This document shows positions 7,878 to 14,935 of a stretch of DNA of 28,813 nt, piece by piece. Made by a program: the position numbers and the translations under genes. The notes under the pieces are model-generated. The model ran no database searches and was not told the origin of the DNA. It saw only the letters and a program-made list of their open reading frames with translations. Every line of letters begins with the position of its first letter. Position 1 is the first letter of the stretch. The DNA lies in assembly GCA_023474185.1 (NCBI GenBank), contig JAMCXR010000029.1, positions 1 to 28,813 of the forward strand, written 5' to 3'. The DNA comes from Patescibacteria group bacterium (GTDB lineage: Bacteria > Patescibacteriota > Minisyncoccia > UBA6257 > Colwellbacteraceae).

Positions 7878-9135
7878 ACTCGCGCAGCGTAAGCTGAGAA
7901 TCGATTTGCTTAGCTGTGTCCAACGCCACTGCGACTACAATTAGGAGCGCTGTGCCCCCGATTGTCAGTGTTTTGGTTCCGGTTGCAACCTGGGTCACGA
8001 TTGGCAAAACGGCTATGGCACCCAGGAATAAGGCGCCGAAAAGAGTGACTCGGCTGACGACTTTAGAAAGGTACTGGGTCGTCGGCTCCCCAGGCCTGAT
8101 TCCGGGGAGGAAACCACCGCTCCGTTGCAAGCTCTTAGAAATTTCTGCTGGGTCGAACGTCACCGCCGTGTAGAAGTACGTGAAAATAAAAACCAGGAGG
8201 AAATAAGCAATTCCGTACCACAGCTGGTTGTTGGTGAAATTGGTCACCCAATTGGTAATCGCACTCCCCCAATTCAAACTAAAAGCGGAAATCATCTGCC
8301 CAAGGAATTGCGGGAAAAGCAAAACCGAAATGGCGAAAATAATCGGGATGACGCCAGCCTGGTTTACCCTGATCGGCAAATAGCTGGAAACTCCCCCGTA
8401 AATCCTGTTCCCTCTGACTTGCTTGGCGTACGAGACGGTCAACCGGCGCTCGGCCTCATTGACAATGACTACCGCGGCGACGACTACCAAAGCCAAAATC
8501 ACGAAGGCCGCGTAAGGCATGAAATCGCTCGGGGTATAGGCTTGCAGGGCATTGTAAATACTGCCCGGTAGACCGGCCACTATACCAGCAAAAATCAGCA
8601 AAGAAACGCCATTACCCATCTTTTGCTCGGAAACAATATCACCCAGCCAAACCAAAACCATCGAGCCGGCAATAATGGTAAAGACGCTGACAACGGCGCC
8701 CGAAAGCGATATCTGCGGCAACACGCCTTGCTGGGTCAACAACTTTAAAAAACCGAATCCCTGCAGGGCGGCCAAGGGAATGGTCAGATACTTGGAGTAA
8801 CGGTTGAATTTGGCGCGGCCGGCCGATCCTTCTTCGTAATACATCGTTTTCAAATTCGGGAAAATCATGGTTAGGAGTTGCATGATAATCGTCGCCGTGA
8901 TGTACGGGCCCAAACCCAGCATAATAATGGAAAGGTTGGCCAGGGAACCGCCGGAGAAAATATTAAGTAAACCGAAAAGCTGGTTGCTGGAAAAAAGAGC
9001 GCTGAGCGCCTGGGCGTTGACACCAGGTATCGGAATGGAAGCCAAAGCCCTAAAAACGGCGAAGATTAGCGCGATAACTAAGACTTTGTTGCGTAAATCC
9101 TTATCTTTTAAAAGAAGAGAAAGGCGGCTGTTCAT
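7864..9135 (-). CDS. secY: Preprotein translocase subunit SecY
   Basis: SecY is the pore-forming subunit of the Sec translocon that exports and inserts proteins. The 423-residue sequence has about ten hydrophobic segments. TM1 begins after the basic stretch LKDKDLRNKV, and a plug/TM2 region contains GGSLANLSIIMLGLGPYI. The ribosome-binding cytosolic loop carries YAKQVRGNRIYGG, and a later loop has PGIRPGEPT. A short cytosolic C-terminus ends in LREYERS. These are standard SecY landmarks at normal length. It begins 5 nt after rplO, and its 3' end overlaps adk. It presumably secretes the surface proteins encoded at the right side of the window. Confidence 0.97.
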   Translation of the reverse strand: MNSRLSLLLKDKDLRNKVLVIALIFAVFRALASIPIPGVNAQALSALFSSNQLFGLLNIFSGGSLANLSIIMLGLGPYITATIIMQLLTMIFPNLKTMYYEEGSAGRAKFNRYSKYLTIPLAALQGFGFLKLLTQQGVLPQISLSGAVVSVFTIIAGSMVLVWLGDIVSEQKMGNGVSLLIFAGIVAGLPGSIYNALQAYTPSDFMPYAAFVILALVVVAAVVIVNEAERRLTVSYAKQVRGNRIYGGVSSYLPIRVNQAGVIPIIFAISVLLFPQFLGQMISAFSLNWGSAITNWVTNFTNNQLWYGIAYFLLVFIFTYFYTAVTFDPAEISKSLQRSGGFLPGIRPGEPTTQYLSKVVSRVTLFGALFLGAIAVLPIVTQVATGTKTLTIGGTALLIVVAVALDTAKQIDSQLTLREYERS

Positions 9136-9140
9136 CTAAT

Positions 9141-9404
9141 TTATTTGCGCTCCTTGTTCCCGGCGCTTTTCTTTTTGGCAGCTCTGGATTTGACTTTCTT
9201 CCTCCAAGCCGCGCCTTTGTTTCTGACGCCGCGCAGTTTCGGCAGGTGCTGTATCAAATCCCTTTCCGCCGGCCGAATGCGGTGACCAGCCCTGGCTTTT
9301 TGCCCTTTTGTTCCTCGCCCAGAAAAAGTACCGCGCTTTCCGCCGCGACCGATCCTTTTTTCATCCTTGTTCTTGTGTAATGGCGTTAAATCGTGAAGTT
9401 GCAT
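9141..9404 (-). CDS. rplO: 50S ribosomal protein uL15, C-terminally truncated form
   Basis: uL15 is a late-assembling large-subunit protein. The 87 residues begin MQLHDLTPLHKNK and contain the rRNA-threading glycine/arginine-rich segment (RIGRGGKRGTFSGRG, TKGQKARAG) and LPKLRG. All of this corresponds to the first ~60 residues of the family. The remaining sequence is a basic Lys/Arg/Ala tail, and the globular C-terminal domain (family length about 144-150) is absent. The TAA at 9141-9143 is 5 nt from the secY ATG, so there is no space for a lost domain or a frameshifted remainder. Identification rests on the N-terminal signature and the rpsE-rplO-secY position. rpmD (uL30), normally just upstream, is missing. 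Confidence 0.92.
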   Translation of the reverse strand: MQLHDLTPLHKNKDEKRIGRGGKRGTFSGRGTKGQKARAGHRIRPAERDLIQHLPKLRGVRNKGAAWRKKVKSRAAKKKSAGNKERK

Positions 9405-9410
9405 GGTTGA

Positions 9411-9869
9411 TTATTTGGTTTGCAATTGTTCCAGAGCTTTAAGAGTCGCCAAAGCGTTGGTCAGCTTGTTGGTGGTTGTGCCCAAGCACTTCGCGGTTGC
9501 GTCTTGAACGCCGGCCATTTTTAAAACGACGCGAACCGCTCCGCCGGCAATCAAACCGCGGCCGGCAGAAGCCGGTTTAATCAGAACTTTGGCGGCGCTG
9601 AACTTTGCTTCCACTTCGTGAGGGATGGTCCGATCCTTCATTTTTACCTTGATCAATTTTTTCTTGGCCTGGACTCTTCCCTTGGACACCGCCTGTTCGA
9701 CGTCGCTGCCCTTAGCCACGCCTATGCCAACTCGGCCGTTGCCGTCGCCAACGACCACCGTAGCCCGAAAACGGAACCTCTTGCCTCCGGCCACGACGCG
9801 CGTCACCCGGCGCAGGTCGAGCACCTCTTCGTTAAAATTATCCTTTCTGTTGTTTAAGTTGTCGCTCAT
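9411..9869 (-). CDS. rpsE: 30S ribosomal protein uS5
   Basis: uS5 helps form the mRNA entry channel and contributes to decoding accuracy. At 152 residues it is slightly shorter than the E. coli protein (167). The double-stranded-RNA-binding-like N-terminal domain has RVTRVVAGGKRFRFRA and GDGNGRVGIGVAKG. The C-terminal domain has PASAGRGLIAGGAVRVVLKMAGV and a final helical region. Its start overlaps the rplR stop (ATGA, 9866-9869). It is followed directly by rplO with a 6-nt gap, leaving no room for rpmD. Confidence 0.97.
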   Translation of the reverse strand: MSDNLNNRKDNFNEEVLDLRRVTRVVAGGKRFRFRATVVVGDGNGRVGIGVAKGSDVEQAVSKGRVQAKKKLIKVKMKDRTIPHEVEAKFSAAKVLIKPASAGRGLIAGGAVRVVLKMAGVQDATAKCLGTTTNKLTNALATLKALEQLQTK

Positions 9870-10219
9870 ATTTTTATACCGGATTTGCGCAAACTTTCAG
9901 CCAGCGCTTTGATGCGGCCGTGGTATTGATAACGGCTCCTGTCAAAAATGACTTGGTCGATGTTGGCCTTCTTGGCCTTGGTGGCCAGGATTTCTCCTAA
10001 TAGCGATGCCTTCTCTGTCTTCGTGCTCTTTTCCTTCTTCAGCTCCAAAGTCGAAGCTGAAACCAAAGTCTTGCCGTCTTGATCGTTGATGAGCTGAGCG
10101 TAAAGATGGCTGTTGCTGCGGAAAACCGAAAGACGCGGCTGGTCTTTGCCCGCTCGTATCCTGGCGCGCACCCGTCTGGCTCTTCTTTCTCTAAGTAAAT
10201 TTAATTGTTCCCTGCGCAT
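9866..10219 (-). CDS. rplR: 50S ribosomal protein uL18
   Basis: uL18 binds 5S rRNA in the central protuberance. The 117-residue length is typical. Landmarks are the basic N-terminus (RERRARRVRARIRAG), PRLSVFRSNSHLYAQLIND, the GKTLVSAST segment and a C-terminal FDRSRYQYHGRIKALAESLR. The order rplF-rplR-rpsE is canonical for the spc operon. The 3' end overlaps the rpsE start codon (ATGA), and the ATG lies 12 nt after the rplF stop with an AT-rich gap and no Shine-Dalgarno. Confidence 0.97.
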   Translation of the reverse strand: MRREQLNLLRERRARRVRARIRAGKDQPRLSVFRSNSHLYAQLINDQDGKTLVSASTLELKKEKSTKTEKASLLGEILATKAKKANIDQVIFDRSRYQYHGRIKALAESLRKSGIKI

Positions 10220-10231
10220 AAATTAAAGATT

Positions 10232-10780
10232 TTACTTGGCGGCCGAACCCGCTGCTTTCTTTCCAGCCTTTCTTCGAATGACCTCATTGTTGTAGCGAAT
10301 GCCTTTGCCATTATAAGGTTCAGGCTTGCGAAAGCTTCTGATTTTGGCGGCAACCTGCCCGACCAAAGACTTGTCGGCTCCAAATATTTTTAAAGTGTTT
10401 TTTGCCACTTCCATTTTAATCCCGTCCGGGATGTCGAATTTTATAGGATGGGAATACCCCAGGTTCAAATTAAGAGTTTTTCCGCTAACTTCCGCCCGGT
10501 ATCCCACTCCCTCGATAATCAATTCTTTGGAGAAGTCGCCGGAAACTCCGGAAACGGCGTTTTGCAACAATGCCCTCATCGTCCCCCAATTGCTTCTGGC
10601 CTGCTTGTTTTGACTCAGAGGGGAGACGATGATTTCTCCGTCCGCTTCTTTAACCTCCACCCACGGCAAAACTCTGACCTCCAGAGAAGCATTTTTGCCG
10701 ACAATTGTGACAACGTCATCGACGGCCTTAACCGACACTCCGCTTTCTATTTTAATTGGCTGCTTTCCTATTTTCGACAT
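10232..10780 (-). CDS. rplF: 50S ribosomal protein uL6
   Basis: uL6 sits near the factor-binding stalk base. The 182-residue protein starts MSKIGKQPIKIESGV, the standard uL6 N-terminus. An in-frame upstream Met exists at 10834, but that extension would lie inside rpsH and is not family-like, so the start at 10780 is preferred. Two uL6 repeats are visible. The second ends with a conserved segment in which FRKPEPYNGKGIRY is the family signature (normally P-E-PYKGKGI). The start codon is 1 nt downstream of the rpsH stop, indicating coupling. Confidence 0.96.
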   Translation of the reverse strand: MSKIGKQPIKIESGVSVKAVDDVVTIVGKNASLEVRVLPWVEVKEADGEIIVSPLSQNKQARSNWGTMRALLQNAVSGVSGDFSKELIIEGVGYRAEVSGKTLNLNLGYSHPIKFDIPDGIKMEVAKNTLKIFGADKSLVGQVAAKIRSFRKPEPYNGKGIRYNNEVIRRKAGKKAAGSAAK

Positions 10781-10781
10781 G

Positions 10782-11162
10782 TTACCAAATTTCAAAAAGC
10801 AGCTCTCCGCCGACTTTTTCGCGCCTGGCTTCATACCCGTCCTTTATCCCGCCGGGGGTGGAAAGGACAAAGTGTCCCTGGCCTTGGTGGGATTTGCGCA
10901 ATTCCTTGTAGCCGACGTAAACGCGCCGGGAAGGAGTGGAAATGAATTTCACTCCGGAAATTTGCGGTCGATCGTCGTTGTATTTTAGCTTAACTTCTAT
11001 GATTCTCTTAACGCCGCGCCCCTTTCTCGCGACTGCATCAAGATACCCGCGCTTCGCAAGAAGATCCAGGACCGCCAAATCGTTCCTCGAATAGGGGACT
11101 TTCACTTTTTCCGCTTTCCTCTGTAAGCCGTTTTTGACTGTAATTAATGTATTTAAATACAT
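10782..11162 (-). CDS. rpsH: 30S ribosomal protein uS8
   Basis: uS8 is a primary 16S rRNA binder in the central domain and in many bacteria represses the spc operon. The 126 residues are near normal. The N-terminal half contains VKVPYSRNDLAVLDLLAKRGYL, and the C-terminal half shows RVYVGYKELRKSHQGQGHFVLSTPGGIKDGYEA in outline, with the family's STxxG loop and a terminal GGELLFEIW. The N-terminus (MYLNTLITVKNGLQ) replaces the usual DPIADMLTRIRNA but keeps the IxxxxNG pattern. It starts 1 nt after the rpsN stop. No uS8-binding operator mimic was recognised. Confidence 0.96.
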   Translation of the reverse strand: MYLNTLITVKNGLQRKAEKVKVPYSRNDLAVLDLLAKRGYLDAVARKGRGVKRIIEVKLKYNDDRPQISGVKFISTPSRRVYVGYKELRKSHQGQGHFVLSTPGGIKDGYEARREKVGGELLFEIW

Positions 11163-11163
11163 G

Positions 11164-11349
11164 TTACCAGCTTGATTTTTTCACTCCGGGAATCTTTCCG
11201 GAGCTTGCCATTTCTCTAAAACAAATCCGGCAAATGCCGAAATCCCGCATATATCCGCGCTTGCGGCCGCAACGAAAACAGCGATTCACGACTCTGGTCG
11301 AGAACTTTGGTTTTTTTTGTGAACGCGCTATTACCGATTTTTTAGCCAT
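11164..11349 (-). CDS. rpsN: 30S ribosomal protein uS14, zinc-binding (type Z)
   Basis: uS14 belongs to the head of the small subunit. The 61-residue form is the short zinc type, with ligands CFRC and CRIC separated by the GRKRGYMRDFGI segment. The start MAKKSVIARSQ at 11349 is family-like. A longer reading frame to 11391 exists but would be encoded within rplE and adds no homologous sequence. Its ATG overlaps the rplE stop by 8 nt (ATGGCTAA), so translation is coupled to rplE. Confidence 0.96.
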   Translation of the reverse strand: MAKKSVIARSQKKPKFSTRVVNRCFRCGRKRGYMRDFGICRICFREMASSGKIPGVKKSSW

Positions 11350-11836
11350 TTTGTTTCTTAAACGGGATTCCCAGCTGGCGATAAAGCTCAATACCCTCTT
11401 CCTTGCTTTTGGCGCCGGAAACCAGGGTCACCTCCAAACCAAAAGCAACACGACTGGTATCCTGATCTACTTCAGGAAAAATGACGTGCTCCTTTATGCC
11501 GATTGTCAGATTACCAGAGGCATCGATATTTTTCAAATCTAAACCGCGGAAATCCCGCATTCTCGGCAAAACGACGGTAACCAGCTTCTCCAGGAAGTCT
11601 TTCATCCTTCGCCCTCGCAGCGTGACTGTTAATCCGACTATATCCCCCTCCCTGACTTTGAACCCGGCGATGGATTTTTTGGCGCGCCTGATGGCCGCCT
11701 TTTGGCCGGTGATACCGCTCAATTCCTTGGCAATGTCCGGCAATATTTTTTCCTCGAACTGCGGGCTAGTTCTAGCCCGTCCCAAGCCTACCGAGACGAC
11801 TATTTTTTCTAAAGAGACGCCTGACATTTTTTGCAT
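11342..11836 (-). CDS. rplE: 50S ribosomal protein uL5, short N-terminus
   Basis: uL5 binds 5S rRNA and contacts P-site tRNA. The 164-residue protein contains VSLEKIVVSVGLG near its start, the conserved RRAKKSIAGFKVREGD loop, GRRMKDFLEKL and a C-terminal IFPEVDQD segment. In the family about 20 residues normally precede the first beta strand (total about 179); here only about 8 do, so the N-terminal helix is missing. Two nearby Met codons (11836 and 11827) are both possible starts. The first overlaps the 3' end of rplX by 28 nt, the second by 19. Confidence 0.95.
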   Translation of the reverse strand: MQKMSGVSLEKIVVSVGLGRARTSPQFEEKILPDIAKELSGITGQKAAIRRAKKSIAGFKVREGDIVGLTVTLRGRRMKDFLEKLVTVVLPRMRDFRGLDLKNIDASGNLTIGIKEHVIFPEVDQDTSRVAFGLEVTLVSGAKSKEEGIELYRQLGIPFKKQNG

Positions 11837-12117
11837 ATTCTTTTCTTATTTCCGCTCTTTGAATTCGTGTCATAGCCGATTCTGGTCGGTTTTCCGCAAG
11901 ACGGACAAACAACTTGTACGTTGGCAATAGCAACCGGCTTGGCCACGGAAATCACTTGTCCTTTTTCTTCCGTAGTCCTCGGACGAACCGTCTTTTTCGA
12001 CATGTTCAGCCCTTCGACTATCACTCGTCCTTTTTCAAAAACAGTCAAAACCTTGCCGGTTTTGCCTCGGTCTTTTCCTTTGATTATTAAAACCTTGTCG
12101 TTCTTTTTGACTTTCAT
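11809..12117 (-). CDS. rplX: 50S ribosomal protein uL24
   Basis: uL24 is an assembly initiator near the exit tunnel. The 102 residues open with a KOW motif (KKNDKVLIIKGKDRGKTGKV) and continue with the family segment VEGLNMSKKTVRP. A C-terminal zinc-ribbon-like pair (CPSCGKPTRIGY and CKKC) ends the protein, a variant seen in many non-proteobacterial uL24 proteins. It lies between rplN (27-nt gap) and rplE, with which it overlaps by up to 28 nt. Confidence 0.96.
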   Translation of the reverse strand: MKVKKNDKVLIIKGKDRGKTGKVLTVFEKGRVIVEGLNMSKKTVRPRTTEEKGQVISVAKPVAIANVQVVCPSCGKPTRIGYDTNSKSGNKKRICKKCQASL

Positions 12118-12144
12118 TGTTTTTTTGTCGAACCAGTCGAGAGA

Positions 12145-12507
12145 TTACACTATTTCCTCCGCCAAGGAAACTATCTTATCGTATCCTTTTTCTTTCAACT
12201 CCCGCGGGACCGGCCCGAAAATCCTGGTTCCTTTCGGCTCGTTTTTTTCCACCAAAACAACCGCATTATCGTCAAACCTGACGTAACTGCCGTCGGTCCG
12301 ACGCAAAGCTTTTTTTGTGCGGACGATTACCGCCCTGACGATATCTTTTTTCTTCACGCCCTTCCGAGGCTCGGCGGTTTGCACCGAAACAATAATGGTA
12401 TCGCCTATTCCGGCATATTTCTTCCGGCCGCCAAGAATACGGAAGCACCTGACCAGCTTGGCTCCCGAGTTATCCGCTACAGTTAAAATAGCTCTTTCTT
12501 GAATCAT
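12145..12507 (-). CDS. rplN: 50S ribosomal protein uL14
   Basis: uL14 forms an intersubunit bridge and contacts the ribosome-silencing factor RsfS in other bacteria. Length (120) and sequence are typical: MIQERAILTVADNSGAK at the start, GDTIIVSV, VIVRTKKALRR, FDDNAVVLV, and GTRIFGPVPREL toward the end. The ATG overlaps the rpsQ stop (ATGA, 12504-12507). Confidence 0.97.
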   Translation of the reverse strand: MIQERAILTVADNSGAKLVRCFRILGGRKKYAGIGDTIIVSVQTAEPRKGVKKKDIVRAVIVRTKKALRRTDGSYVRFDDNAVVLVEKNEPKGTRIFGPVPRELKEKGYDKIVSLAEEIV

Positions 12508-12830
12508 ATTTGCTGGTTACCGCCGGCGTTTCCTTCGGCTTCTCCCGCGTTTACCCGGTCGCTTTTTTTCGACTCTTTCTGCAATACCTTAACTACTACC
12601 CACTTTTTTTCCCGGGATAAGGGCCTGGATTCTTCGATGACCACTCGGTCGCCGGTCCGGCACTGTCCAATCTCGCTGTGAGCTTTGAATCGAGTGGACA
12701 CCTTATGGTACTTTTTGTACTTCGGAGCCATTTTCATCCGCTCAACCAAAACCACGACGGTTTTCGTCATCTTGTCCGAAACCACTGTGCCTTCTAGCCT
12801 TTTTTTAATTTTTGCTTTATTTTCCGTCAT
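12504..12830 (-). CDS. rpsQ: 30S ribosomal protein uS17 with C-terminal extension
   Basis: uS17 is an OB-fold primary binder of 16S rRNA. The core is clear: LEGTVVSDKMTKTVVVLVER, HKVSTRFKAHSE, GDRVVIEESRPLS and WVVVKVL. The core ends near residue 84. About 24 further residues (Lys/Ser then Gly/Ala/Asn-rich) form an extension over the usual 80-90. The extension overlaps the downstream rplN start by 4 nt, while the N-terminal coding part overlaps the end of rpmC by 14 nt. Confidence 0.95.
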   Translation of the reverse strand: MTENKAKIKKRLEGTVVSDKMTKTVVVLVERMKMAPKYKKYHKVSTRFKAHSEIGQCRTGDRVVIEESRPLSREKKWVVVKVLQKESKKSDRVNAGEAEGNAGGNQQI

Positions 12831-13023
12831 TTTGGCTCTGTTTTATAAAAGTGAGAATGCGGGCGATTTTTTTCTTGGTTTCGCGCAAATCCTTAACGGC
12901 ATCTTTCTTGCCCCGGTAAACGCTGATCCTTAACTCAGACATTCTGCCGCGAGCGGACGCCAGCTCTTTGACAAGTTCTTCCGCGCCTTTTTCTTTTAAT
13001 TTTTGGATGTCGTTCTTTTTCAT
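12817..13023 (-). CDS. rpmC: 50S ribosomal protein uL29
   Basis: uL29 lies at the polypeptide exit site where trigger factor and the signal recognition particle dock. The 68-residue product is two helices, typical of the family. It has the ELVKELASARGRMSELR region (family pattern with L..L...L..LR), followed by V.DLRETKKKIARILT, matching the family's IRxxRRxIARxxT. It lies 8 nt after rplP and overlaps rpsQ. Confidence 0.93.
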   Translation of the reverse strand: MKKNDIQKLKEKGAEELVKELASARGRMSELRISVYRGKKDAVKDLRETKKKIARILTFIKQSQNDGK

Positions 13024-13031
13024 CGCTTTAT

Positions 13032-13442
13032 TTATTCCGTCACTATCCTGGTTTTGAAAGGCAATTTATGGCCCGCCAGCGTCAAGGCCCGCTTGGCCAC
13101 TTCCTCTCCAACCCCGTCCATTTCAATAATAATGCGTCCGGGTTTGACCGGAAAAACGTAATGATCAACCGATCCCTTTCCTCCGCCCATCGTCACTTCC
13201 GGCGGCCTTTTCGTCACAGGTTTGTCGGGGAAAACCCTTATCCAAACCTTTCCCTCGCGCTTGATAAAATTAGTGACGGTCCGACGAGCGGCTTCAATTT
13301 GGTTCGATTTCAGCCAAGCCGGCTCGGTAGCCTGCAGACCGTAGGTTCCGAAAGATAAATAGCACCCACGCGTGTCGATTTTCCTTTTGCGCGAGCGCCC
13401 CTTTTGCCATTTTCGATGCTTTACTTTTTTCGGAATGAGCAT
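13032..13442 (-). CDS. rplP: 50S ribosomal protein uL16
   Basis: uL16 organises the A-site region and contacts tRNA. The 136-residue protein is of normal length. Landmarks are MLIPKKVKHRKWQKGR, LSFGTYGLQATEPAWL, IEAARRT, IRVFPDKPVTKRPPEVTMGGGKG and the C-terminal RALTLAGHKLPFKTRIV. It sits 2 nt after the rpsC stop. Confidence 0.97.
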   Translation of the reverse strand: MLIPKKVKHRKWQKGRSRKRKIDTRGCYLSFGTYGLQATEPAWLKSNQIEAARRTVTNFIKREGKVWIRVFPDKPVTKRPPEVTMGGGKGSVDHYVFPVKPGRIIIEMDGVGEEVAKRALTLAGHKLPFKTRIVTE

Positions 13443-13444
13443 GT

Positions 13445-14089
13445 TTATTTATTTTCGAAAACCTCCCCTCGATAAATCCACACTTTGATGCCAACCGTTC
13501 CAGCGGTAGTGAAAGCGGTTGCTTCGCCATAATCGATGTCCGACCGCAGAGTGGAAAGAGGAAGCTTCCCGCTCATTAAGGATTCGGAACGCGCGATTTC
13601 CCCGCCATCCAGCCTCCCGGAAACGGCAATCTTCGCTCCTTTAACCTCGCGATTTTGCTTCAGCGAATCAAGATGTTTTTTAATCGTTCTTCTGAATTTA
13701 AAACGCTTTTCCAGATCCCACGCGATATTTTGGGCGACAACCGCCGCCGAGGTTTCCGTCCTCTTCAATTCCTCGACGCTCAGGCTTAAAGCGACCTTCG
13801 TTTTAATAGCCTTTTCCAGGGTTTTCGTCAAGTCTTCCACCCCTTTTCCGCCACGGCCGATGATCAATCCCGGTCTGGCCGCTTTAATAAAAACTCGATA
13901 CTTGTCTGGCGTCCGTTCTATCTCCACCCTGGCAATTCCAGCTTGCCCGATTTTTTTAAAAATCAACCTTCTTATCTTTTCATCTTCCTGAAGCCACGCG
14001 GAAAAGTTACGTTTGCTGGTAATCCAGCGCGTATCCCAAGGCTTGGAAATCCCCAACCGATATGAACTTGGCTTAATCCTTCTGCTCAT
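13445..14089 (-). CDS. rpsC: 30S ribosomal protein uS3
   Basis: uS3 lines the mRNA entry tunnel. The 214-residue sequence has an N-terminal RLGISKPWDTRW and a type II KH domain with GLIIGRGGKGVEDL near residue 75. The C-terminal domain has GRLDGGEIARSE, GKLPLSTLRSDIDYG and a final GIKVWIYRGE. The length is close to that of E. coli uS3 (233) with a shorter tail. It lies 2 nt after the rplV stop. Confidence 0.97.
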   Translation of the reverse strand: MSRRIKPSSYRLGISKPWDTRWITSKRNFSAWLQEDEKIRRLIFKKIGQAGIARVEIERTPDKYRVFIKAARPGLIIGRGGKGVEDLTKTLEKAIKTKVALSLSVEELKRTETSAAVVAQNIAWDLEKRFKFRRTIKKHLDSLKQNREVKGAKIAVSGRLDGGEIARSESLMSGKLPLSTLRSDIDYGEATAFTTAGTVGIKVWIYRGEVFENK

Positions 14090-14091
14090 GC

Positions 14092-14610
14092 TTAAATTGC
14101 TTTTCTTCTGAAAATTCGGCGACGGGACGGTGTTTCTCCCGATTTTTCTTCCTTCGGCTTCGCTTCCATTTCTCTGACAGGCGCTTTGGCTTTTTCTTTC
14201 ACCTTCTTCTCGGTCCCAGCCGACGACTTGATCTTTCTGCCGGTCCGGTGAAAAACAAACCGATCTTTGGTTTCCCCGCTCTTTTCAGCCAAAACCAAAA
14301 CCACGTGACTCCTTTTCTTTTGCAGCGGAGTAGCGCGTCCTTGCGCTCTGGGCAGGTATCTTTTTAACATAAGGCCCTTGTCTACGTAAAGCTCTTTAAC
14401 GTAAAGCTTGGCTTCGTCCAGCTTGCCGTTTTTGGCATTGGCCACCGCCGAATAAACCAACTTGCGCAACGGCTCGGTGCCGCGCAAGTCGAGCATTTCG
14501 AGCTGAGCCAAGGCTTCGTTTACTGTTAAGCCGCGGATCAATCCCGCGACTTTCCGCATTTTCCGCGGAGCAACGTCGATGTTTTTCAGCTTTGCTACGG
14601 CTTCAGTCAT
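14092..14610 (-). CDS. rplV: 50S ribosomal protein uL22 with long charged C-terminal tail
   Basis: uL22 lines the exit tunnel with its long beta-hairpin. The first ~110 residues match the family: NIDVAPRKMRKVAGLIRG, LVYSAVANAKNG, LYVKELYVDKGL, YLPRAQGRA and the C-terminal HVVLVLAEK. A further ~60 residues rich in Lys, Glu and Arg and ending in RRRIFRRKAI form an extension not found in the ~110-residue E. coli protein. The tail looks intrinsically disordered and may contact rRNA on the solvent side. It is encoded 5 nt after the rpsS stop. Confidence 0.95.
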   Translation of the reverse strand: MTEAVAKLKNIDVAPRKMRKVAGLIRGLTVNEALAQLEMLDLRGTEPLRKLVYSAVANAKNGKLDEAKLYVKELYVDKGLMLKRYLPRAQGRATPLQKKRSHVVLVLAEKSGETKDRFVFHRTGRKIKSSAGTEKKVKEKAKAPVREMEAKPKEEKSGETPSRRRIFRRKAI

Positions 14611-14615
14611 GACTT

Positions 14616-14927
14616 TTATTTCTGGGCGGAGCCTTCAGCCGCTTTGACTTTGGCTTCCAATTCTTTTTGAATCTTACCGCCGTGCCTGACAAATTTTTTC
14701 GTTAACGCGAATTCTCCAAGGCGGTGTCCGACCATTTCTTCCGTGACAAATACCGGCACGAATTCCTTACCGTTATGGACGCCGAAAGTAAATCCGACCA
14801 TTTCCGGTGATATCTCCGCGTCCCGCGACCAAGTTTTGATGTTGGCTTTTTCCCCCGGCTTCAGTCCTGCCACTCTTTTTAAGAGGCGCTGATCGATATA
14901 CGGACCTTTGTTAGATGATCTGCTCAT
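14616..14927 (-). CDS. rpsS: 30S ribosomal protein uS19
   Basis: uS19 pairs with uS13 in the head and contributes to intersubunit bridges. The 103-residue protein has MSRSSNKGPYIDQRLLKR, IKTWSRDAEISPEMVGFTFGVHNG, FVPVFVTEEMVGHRLGEFALT and a final basic/Ala-Glu tail about ten residues longer than in E. coli (92). It is placed between rplB (8-nt gap) and rplV as in the canonical S10 operon. Confidence 0.97.
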   Translation of the reverse strand: MSRSSNKGPYIDQRLLKRVAGLKPGEKANIKTWSRDAEISPEMVGFTFGVHNGKEFVPVFVTEEMVGHRLGEFALTKKFVRHGGKIQKELEAKVKAAEGSAQK

Positions 14928-14935
14928 TTTTTTGT

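Noticed and set aside
9136..9141. Frameshift or split gene as the cause of short rplO
   Set aside because: Only 5 nt separate the stop from the secY ATG and secY is intact, so no remaining C-terminal domain sequence is present.
10781..10834. Longer N-terminus for rplF from an upstream ATG
   Set aside because: The extra residues are encoded inside rpsH and are unlike uL6; the MSKIGKQPI start at 10780 matches the family.
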